Assembly (NCBI GenBank): GCA_025929595.1
Contig: JAICQA010000053.1
Coordinates: forward strand, 1-11,482
Reading direction: 5' to 3'
DNA: 11,482 nucleotides
From: Xanthobacteraceae bacterium
Lineage (GTDB): Bacteria; Pseudomonadota; Alphaproteobacteria; Rhizobiales; Xanthobacteraceae
The stretch's first letter is position 1, and each line of letters opens with the position of its first letter. Below are positions 6,984-11,482 of this stretch, in pieces. A program made the position numbers and the translations under genes. Below the pieces are notes generated by a model. The model was not told the DNA's origin, ran no database searches, and saw nothing but the letters and a program-made list of their open reading frames with translations.

Positions 6984-7727
6984 ATGGCGGGACGGATGGA
7001 AGGAAAGAAGGCGCTGGTGACGGCGGCGGGTCAGGGTATCGGACGCGCGATCGCGGTCGCCTTTGCGCGCGAAGGCGCGAAAGTCACGGCGACCGACATC
7101 GCGGCCGACAAGCTTGCGACGCTCAAGAGCGAAGGTATTAGCGACACCGCCGTGCTCGACGTCACCGACAAGGCGGCGATCGCGCGCTTCGCTTCCACTG
7201 TAAAAGGCCCTTACGACGTGCTCGCAAACTGCGCAGGCTGGGTGGCCGACGGCACCGTGCTCGATTGCGACGACGCCATGTGGGACCGGACGTTTGCGAT
7301 CAATGTGACGTCCATGTTCCACATGATCAAGACATTCCTGCCGGCGATGCTGGAAGCCAAGCGCGGCAGCGTCATCAACATCGCCTCGGTCGCCAGCAGC
7401 ATCAAGGGCGTACCGCGGCGCTTTGCCTACAGCAGCTCGAAGGCGGCGGTGATCGGCCTCACGAAGGCGGTAGCGATGGATCACATCACGTCCGGCGTGC
7501 GCTGCAACGCCATTTGTCCGGGCACCATCGAGACGCCGTCGCTGCACGAGCGCATGGCCGCGCACGGGGATTTTGAAACCGCGCGCAAGGCTTTCATCGC
7601 GCGCCAGCCGATGGGACGACTCGGCAGGCCGGAGGAAATGGCGGCGATCGCCGTGTATCTCGGTTCGGATGAATCAGAGTTCGCAACCGGATCGCTGTTC
7701 GTATCCGACGGCGGGCTGACGCTCTAG
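6984..7727 (+). CDS. Short-chain dehydrogenase, BDH2/DHRS6-like (2-keto-3-deoxy-L-fuconate dehydrogenase type)
   Basis: Classical NAD-dependent SDR of 247 residues. Motifs: TAAGQGIG (13-20), Asp38 ending the second strand (NAD preference), NCAG (82-85), Asn107, Ser135, Tyr149 and Lys153 (YSSSK). It aligns along its length with human BDH2/DHRS6 as recalled from memory, including the stretches AFAREGAKV-ATDI, GTVLDC, VASS-KGV, SSKAAVIGLTK, CPGT-TPSL and YL-SDES. Arg145/Arg146, Arg190 and Arg207 sit where BDH2 has the basic residues proposed to hold a carboxylate substrate. Bacterial relatives include 3-hydroxybutyrate and 2-keto-3-deoxy-L-fuconate dehydrogenases, so an acidic hydroxy or sugar-acid substrate is likely. 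The ribosome-binding site GGGGAG (6974-6979) is good. The stop TAG shares CTAG with the convergent gntR stop. Exact substrate unknown. Confidence 0.92.
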   Translation: MAGRMEGKKALVTAAGQGIGRAIAVAFAREGAKVTATDIAADKLATLKSEGISDTAVLDVTDKAAIARFASTVKGPYDVLANCAGWVADGTVLDCDDAMWDRTFAINVTSMFHMIKTFLPAMLEAKRGSVINIASVASSIKGVPRRFAYSSSKAAVIGLTKAVAMDHITSGVRCNAICPGTIETPSLHERMAAHGDFETARKAFIARQPMGRLGRPEEMAAIAVYLGSDESEFATGSLFVSDGGLTL

Positions 7728-8401
7728 CTGATTGTGCCGGTCGCGAGCGCGTGTTCGACGCCGCCCGCGACGTGGCGGCGCAACACCTCGCCAGCCCCCG
7801 CGGCGTCACGGCTGGTCGCACAGTCGCGCAACGCTGCGTGTTCCGCAGCGGCAATGCCTTCGCGGTAGCTCAGCGCGATCATCTGGTAGCGGAGATATTT
7901 GTCGAAGACGGCAGCATGCGTCTCGACGAGCATTTTCGATCCGCAGGCGGAAATCAGCGCCTGATGGAATTCCCAATCGCAACGCTTCCAGTGCTCAGTC
8001 TGCGAGCGGTCGCCCTGCGACATGCGCTCTTCGACGCGAGCGAGCCGATGGTGCGCGGCGACAACATGTGCTTCCCACTCGGTGTCGCCGGCGGCGAAGG
8101 ACTGTTCGAGCGCGCGGCATTCGAGCAGAAGCCGGAGCGCCGCGATCTCCCTGAGGTTCGCGACGGATACCGGCGCGACCTGAAAGCCCTTCTGTCCTTC
8201 CGCGACGACCAGACGTTCCGAGGTCAGGCGGCTCAGGATTTCGCGCAGCGTGCTGACGCTCACGCCGTAGCCGGATTTCAGGTCGTCGAGCCGCAGCTTC
8301 GCGCCCGGGGCGAGACGCCCGAAGATGATGTCGGTGCGGATGCGGTCGTAACCGCTTTCACCGGCGGTGCGGGACCGCAACTCCTGAAGCAGCGCCGTCA
8401 T
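7724..8401 (-). CDS. GntR-family regulator, FCD subfamily (tandem paralogue 1)
   Basis: FCD-type GntR regulator of 225 residues. The winged helix spans about residues 15-75, with recognition region YGVSVSTLREILSRL and wing EGQKGFQVAP; the usual TPVREAL of the family is VSTLREI here. The FCD domain has ligand residues Asp142 and His146 (CDWEFHQAL), His188 (AAEHAALRD) and His210 (RRHVAG). Its ATG overlaps the stop of the upstream regulator in an ATGA, so the two are translationally coupled. By hand alignment about 59% of residues are identical to that neighbour, indicating local gene duplication. The stop TAG overlaps the SDR stop on the opposite strand. It probably acts at the divergent promoter before the second TRAP operon; target and ligand are inferred. 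Confidence 0.92.
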   Translation of the reverse strand: MTALLQELRSRTAGESGYDRIRTDIIFGRLAPGAKLRLDDLKSGYGVSVSTLREILSRLTSERLVVAEGQKGFQVAPVSVANLREIAALRLLLECRALEQSFAAGDTEWEAHVVAAHHRLARVEERMSQGDRSQTEHWKRCDWEFHQALISACGSKMLVETHAAVFDKYLRYQMIALSYREGIAAAEHAALRDCATSRDAAGAGEVLRRHVAGGVEHALATGTIS

Positions 8402-9066
8402 GACAGCCGCCCGTTTTCGATCGTGTCGTCGATGCAGCCTTTCACGTGGGCGTCGAGGATAGCGCAGGCACCGTCCGCATCGCGCGCGAGCGCGCAGTCG
8501 AGCAGACGGCGATGCTCCGTCGCGGCGATGGCACCGCGGAATACCACCGCGACCATCTGGTAGCGCAGATACTGATCGAAGACGCCGGTGTAGAGATCGA
8601 GCAGCGTTTGCGAGCCGCAGGCTTCGATCAACGTCTGATGGAACTGGCGGTCATAACGCTTCCACGTCTCGGCGTCGGCGCGTCCGCCGGCAAGCATTCG
8701 CTTTTCCAGCACCGCGAGCTTGTGGTGCGCGGCGACGACGCGGCTTTCCCACTCGAGATCGCCGGCCGCGAAGGAAAGCGGAACGGCATAAGTTTCGAGG
8801 AGCAGGCGCATCGCGGCAACGTCGCGGAAGCCCTCACGCGACACCGGCGCGACCTGAAAGCCGCGCTGGCCTTCTGCGACGACCAAGGCCTCCGAAGACA
8901 GGCGCCCGAAAATTTCGCGCAGCGTGCTGACGCTCGCGCCATACGCCGACGACATCCGCTCCAGCCGAAGCCGCGAGCCGGGCTCGAGGCGTCCGAAGAT
9001 GATGTCCTGCCGGATCCGGCCATAGGCCTGATCGGCGATCGAAGTCGCGATGAAATCGACGGTCAT
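8398..9066 (-). CDS. GntR-family regulator, FCD subfamily (tandem paralogue 2)
   Basis: FCD-type GntR regulator of 222 residues, first gene of a two-regulator operon. The winged helix has YGASVSTLREIFGRL and wing EGQRGFQVAP. The FCD residues are Asp139 and His143 (YDRQFHQTL), His185 (ATEHRRLLD) and His207 (DAHVKG). Blocks identical to the adjacent paralogue include IIFGRL, SVSTLREI, LVVAEGQ, GFQVAPVS, SFAAGD, VVAAHH and YLRYQM. The N terminus differs (TVDFIATSIADQA against TALLQELRSRTAGESG). The start ATG at 9064-9066 has no strong Shine-Dalgarno, suggesting low expression. It is divergent from the second dctP across a 155 bp gap, which makes that transporter its likely target. It may form homodimers, or heterodimers with its neighbour (speculative). 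Confidence 0.92.
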   Translation of the reverse strand: MTVDFIATSIADQAYGRIRQDIIFGRLEPGSRLRLERMSSAYGASVSTLREIFGRLSSEALVVAEGQRGFQVAPVSREGFRDVAAMRLLLETYAVPLSFAAGDLEWESRVVAAHHKLAVLEKRMLAGGRADAETWKRYDRQFHQTLIEACGSQTLLDLYTGVFDQYLRYQMVAVVFRGAIAATEHRRLLDCALARDADGACAILDAHVKGCIDDTIENGRLS

Positions 9067-9221
9067 ATGCTGTGCTTACTGCCAGTTGGCCTAGCCCCTT
9101 GTATCCGAGGCTGAAGGAAATATCATAGATTTTCAGAAATACCCATTGATTTTGAATTTGGCGCACCGGATAGTCGTAAGCAGACGCGTCCAAACGCGCT
9201 CGCGAAATTTGGGAGGAGTTC
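9067..9221. promoter_or_regulatory. Divergent promoter/operator region between gntR and second dctP
   Basis: This 155 bp gap holds an AT-rich block (9118-9157) in otherwise GC-rich DNA. A possible plus-strand promoter is TTGATT (9146-9151), 17 bp, GATAGT (9169-9174), each 4 of 6 to consensus. CTTGTATCCGAG (9098-9109) is an imperfect palindrome and matches operator A's core CTAGTATATCAG at 8 of 12 positions, making it a weak candidate for the tandem GntR pair. ATTTTCAGAAAT (9129-9140) is another imperfect dyad. The end of the gap carries the strong dctP ribosome-binding site GGAGGAG (9212-9218). Individual elements are low confidence; a regulatory role for the gap as a whole is likely from gene orientation. 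Confidence 0.45.
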
Positions 9222-10214
9222 ATGTCCATGAAGCTCAATCGCCGCACATTCCTGGCCGGGTCTGCCGCGCTCACAACGTTCGGCTACAGCGCATCCGTGT
9301 CGGCGCAGTCGCCGACCAATCTCCGGTTCTCGGCGGTGTTCTCCGAGCAGGACATCCGCGCCGAAATGATGAAGCGCTTCGGCGAGAGCGTGAAGGTGCT
9401 CGGCTTCAATCTGCAGCCCTATTACGGCGGGACGCTGTTCAAGCAGGGCACCGAGCTCGTCGCGATCCAGCGCGGTAACCTCGAGATGGGCAACATCGCT
9501 CCGCAGGATATTTCTAACCAGATTCCGGCCTGGTCGATTGTCACCTCGGCCTATCTGTTCCGTGACGCCGATCATCTCAAGAAGGTGTTCGCGGGCGGCG
9601 TCGGTCAGGAGCTCAAGAAGATGGCCGCGGACAAGCTCGACCTTCACATCCTCGGTCCGACCTATTTCGGCGTGCGCCATGTCGGCCTGAAGCCGAAAAA
9701 GAAGATCAACACGCCGGCGGACATGGCCGGCATCAAGCTGCGCATGCCGGGCGGCGACGCGTGGCAGTTCCTCGGCCAGGCGCTCGGCGCCAATCCGACG
9801 CCGATGGCCTATGCCGAGGTGTATACGGGCCTGCAGACCGGCGCGATCGACGGGCAGGATAACCCGCTGCCGAACGTGCAGAACATGAAGTTCTATGAGG
9901 TGATGTCGCAGATCGTGCTGACTTCGCACCTCGTCGGCTTCGACCTGCTCTCTGTCTCGAACAAGGTGTGGAATTCGATGCCCGCCGACAAGCGGACCGC
10001 CTTCCAAGCCGCCGCCGATAAGGCGATCGAATGGAGCACCCAGCAGCATCTCAAGCGTGAAAGCGAGCTCGCCGACTCCTTCAAGAAGCAGGGCCTCGAT
10101 ATTTACACGCCAGACGTCAAGGCATTCCGCGCCTTCGCGCAGAAGAAGTATCTGGCGTCCGATCTCGCCAAGAGCTGGCCTGCCGGAATGCTGGACAAGA
10201 TCAACGCGATGTAA
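9222..10214 (+). CDS. dctP: TRAP transporter substrate-binding protein DctP (second TRAP system, Tat signal)
   Basis: Periplasmic binding subunit of the second TRAP transporter, 330 residues. The leader has a twin-arginine motif (NRRTFLAG, residues 6-13), a hydrophobic stretch and likely cleavage after VSA near residue 28, so it is probably exported folded through Tat, unlike the Sec-type DctP at 3164-4156. The mature domain shows LRFSAVFSEQD, YYGGTLFKQGTELVAIQRGNLEM, GIKLRMPGGDAW with the conserved carboxylate-binding Arg at about 174, and NPTPMAYAEVYTGLQTGAIDGQDNP (191-215). The two DctPs differ clearly in sequence, so they should have different ligands. ATG 9222 follows GGAGGAG closely; a second ATG at 9228 is also possible. 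It leads a dctPQM operon divergent from the tandem gntR genes. The ligand is unknown, likely a carboxylate or sugar acid. Confidence 0.95.
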   Translation: MSMKLNRRTFLAGSAALTTFGYSASVSAQSPTNLRFSAVFSEQDIRAEMMKRFGESVKVLGFNLQPYYGGTLFKQGTELVAIQRGNLEMGNIAPQDISNQIPAWSIVTSAYLFRDADHLKKVFAGGVGQELKKMAADKLDLHILGPTYFGVRHVGLKPKKKINTPADMAGIKLRMPGGDAWQFLGQALGANPTPMAYAEVYTGLQTGAIDGQDNPLPNVQNMKFYEVMSQIVLTSHLVGFDLLSVSNKVWNSMPADKRTAFQAAADKAIEWSTQQHLKRESELADSFKKQGLDIYTPDVKAFRAFAQKKYLASDLAKSWPAGMLDKINAM

Positions 10215-10246
10215 CAGCGCGCTGGATCGCGAAGCGGACTGGCGAC

Positions 10247-10759
10247 GTGGACATTGGCCGTCTCGGATCGTGGCTGGCACGGCGCGCGGAGAATGTCTGC
10301 GCGCTGATGCTGGCCACGATGTTCGCGGCCTTTCTCATTCAGATCGCTTTCCGGTATCTCGCGAATTTCCCAACGGGGTGGACGCATGAACTGACCGTCA
10401 TGCTCTGGATCTGGCTTGTGCTGTGGGGCGCCGCATTTGTGGTGTCGGAGCGAGAGGAAATCCGCTTCGACATCATCTACGGAGCCGTCGGACCCAAGGC
10501 CCGCCGCGCGATGTGCATCGTCTCCGCGCTGGCGCTGATCGCGCTCTACGTCGTCTCGCTGCCCGCCGTCGTCAGCTACGTCACCTTCATGAAGGTACAG
10601 GTGACGGCCTATCTCAAAGTCCGTTTCGATCTCCTCTTCTCGATCTACGTCGTGTTCGTGATCGCGACGATCGTCCGCTACGTCTGGCTCGCCTGGCGGG
10701 CGATGCGTGGAACCGAGCCCGAGGAATTCGATCCGACGAAGACGGTCTCCGGCGTATGA
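10247..10759 (+). CDS. dctQ: TRAP transporter small permease DctQ (second TRAP system)
   Basis: Four-helix small membrane subunit of the second TRAP transporter, 170 residues. Membrane segments lie near residues 16-36, 47-66, 85-108 and 126-146. The pattern of IAFRYLANFPTGWTHELTVMLWIWLVLWGAAF is characteristic of DctQ: a basic residue ends helix one, then Trp-Thr-Glu leads helix two. EREEIRFDIIY is the usual cytoplasmic loop. The start chosen is GTG 10247-10249, 32 bp after dctP; the ribosome-binding site is weak. No later Met would keep the N-terminal amphipathic segment. The C terminus overlaps the dctM start by 4 bp (ATGA). Confidence 0.92.
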   Translation: MDIGRLGSWLARRAENVCALMLATMFAAFLIQIAFRYLANFPTGWTHELTVMLWIWLVLWGAAFVVSEREEIRFDIIYGAVGPKARRAMCIVSALALIALYVVSLPAVVSYVTFMKVQVTAYLKVRFDLLFSIYVVFVIATIVRYVWLAWRAMRGTEPEEFDPTKTVSGV

Positions 10760-11482
10760 ATCTCGCGAGCCCCTTTTCGCTGTCGATCGTCGCGATCACA
10801 GCCCTCGCCTTCCTCGGCCTGCCGATCGGCCACGCGATGATCGCGGGCTCCGTGCTCTATCTTATGCTCGCCGGGCAGGACATGGGCACCGTCGCCGAGC
10901 AACTGCTCAACGGCATGTATACGAACTACGTCATCCTCGCCGTGCCGCTGTTCATTCTCGCCGCCGAGTTCATGAATATCGGCAGCATGACCGACCGGCT
11001 GATGGTCTTTTGCAACGCGCTGGTGGGGCGCTTCCGCGGCGGTCTTGCGCAGGTCAACATCCTGCAAAGCATTATCTTCGCCGGCATGTCGGGCTCGGCC
11101 ATCGCCGACGCCGCAGGCACCGGCCGCATGATGCAGGCCATGATGACGCGCGGCGGCCGTTATACGGCGAGCTATGCCGCAGCCGTCACAGCCGTGTCCT
11201 CCGTGATCGGCCCGATCATTCCACCGTCGATCCCGATGGTGCTTTACGCGCTCGTTTCCGACGCTTCGATCGGCTTCCTTTTCCTCGGCGGCGTCGTGCC
11301 CGGCCTGCTGATGGCGCTCGGTCAGATGATCATCATCGCGGTCACGGCGCGGCAGAAGAATTTTCCGGTCGAGGACCCGGTGCCGCTGCGCGACATCCCG
11401 CGCATCACATGGGACGCGTTTCCCTCACTGATGATGCCCGTCGTCCTGCTCGGCGGCATCTACAGCGGCGTGATGACGCCGA
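10756..11482 (+). CDS. dctM: TRAP transporter large permease DctM (second TRAP system), 3'-truncated by window edge
   Basis: Starts at ATG 10756, overlapping the dctQ stop as ATGA. It stays open to the right edge, giving 242 codons of an expected 425-435. Translating by hand gives MNLASPFSLSIVAITALAF at the N terminus, then VILAVPLFILAAEFMNIGSM (59-78), GRFRGGLAQVNI (91-102), GMSGSAIADAAGTGRM (110-125) and the re-entrant IGPIIPPSIPMVLY (151-164), all DctM hallmarks. The last visible residues (PVVLLGGIYSGVMTP) are the start of the second-half repeat. It forms the channel with the adjacent DctQ. It differs in sequence from the DctM at 1313-2599, so the two systems are not a recent duplication. 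Confidence 0.93.
   Translation, partial: MNLASPFSLSIVAITALAFLGLPIGHAMIAGSVLYLMLAGQDMGTVAEQLLNGMYTNYVILAVPLFILAAEFMNIGSMTDRLMVFCNALVGRFRGGLAQVNILQSIIFAGMSGSAIADAAGTGRMMQAMMTRGGRYTASYAAAVTAVSSVIGPIIPPSIPMVLYALVSDASIGFLFLGGVVPGLLMALGQMIIIAVTARQKNFPVEDPVPLRDIPRITWDAFPSLMMPVVLLGGIYSGVMTP

Noticed and set aside
7751..8563. A 270-codon plus-strand open frame opposite the tandem gntR genes
   Set aside because: Antisense to two regulators with intact HTH and FCD motifs; no start signal or recognisable domain.
9123..10280. A 385-codon minus-strand open frame opposite the second dctP
   Set aside because: Antisense shadow rich in Arg, His and Leu; the plus strand encodes a complete DctP with a signal peptide and a strong ribosome-binding site.
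1..11482. Search for CRISPR arrays, transposases, integrases, phage genes, toxin-antitoxin pairs, tRNA or rRNA
   Set aside because: No repeat-spacer pattern, terminal repeats, recombinase motifs or RNA gene signatures were seen; the window is nearly fully explained by metabolic, transport and regulatory genes.

Overview
The window is GC-rich, densely packed bacterial DNA. Gene style suggests an alphaproteobacterium, probably of the Hyphomicrobiales: several TRAP transporters, several FCD-type GntR regulators, and strong C/G third-position bias. The species cannot be fixed from the sequence. No rRNA, tRNA, CRISPR array, insertion sequence or phage gene was seen. It looks like ordinary chromosomal accessory metabolism for organic-acid or sugar-acid use.

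Layout. (1) 1-1316, plus strand: the 3' part of glycerol kinase glpK, cut by the window edge. (2) 1313-4156, minus strand: a complete TRAP transporter operon read as dctP, dctQ, dctM, ending tail-to-tail on glpK. (3) 4340-6108, minus strand: an LDH2-family (malate/lactate/ureidoglycolate type) dehydrogenase preceded by an FCD GntR regulator. (4) 6221-7727, plus strand, divergent from that regulator: two short-chain dehydrogenases. The first is gluconate-5-dehydrogenase-like with an NADP-type Arg. The second is closely similar to BDH2/DHRS6 and 2-keto-3-deoxy-L-fuconate dehydrogenases, with an NAD-type Asp. (5) 7724-9066, minus strand: two tandem, translationally coupled FCD GntR paralogues, about 59% identical by hand count. 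(6) 9222-11482, plus strand, divergent from them: a second TRAP operon with a Tat-exported DctP, DctQ and the first 242 codons of DctM, cut by the window edge.

How it may work. Two periplasmic-binding-protein-dependent carboxylate importers flank three oxidoreductases expected to act on the hydroxyl groups of small hydroxy or sugar acids, with three FCD regulators placed at the divergent promoters. A near-palindrome of consensus CTARTATATSAGATA lies over the predicted -10 of the first TRAP operon and again over the predicted -10 of the SDR operon. This suggests one FCD regulator, most simply the one at 5422-6108, represses both units. The tandem GntR pair probably governs the second TRAP operon. 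No dehydratase, aldolase or lyase is visible, so the substrate and the downstream route remain unknown.

The most interesting points are the shared operator, the coupled GntR paralogue pair, the SDR pair with opposite cofactor signatures, and the two convergent gene pairs that share a single CTAG as both stop codons.
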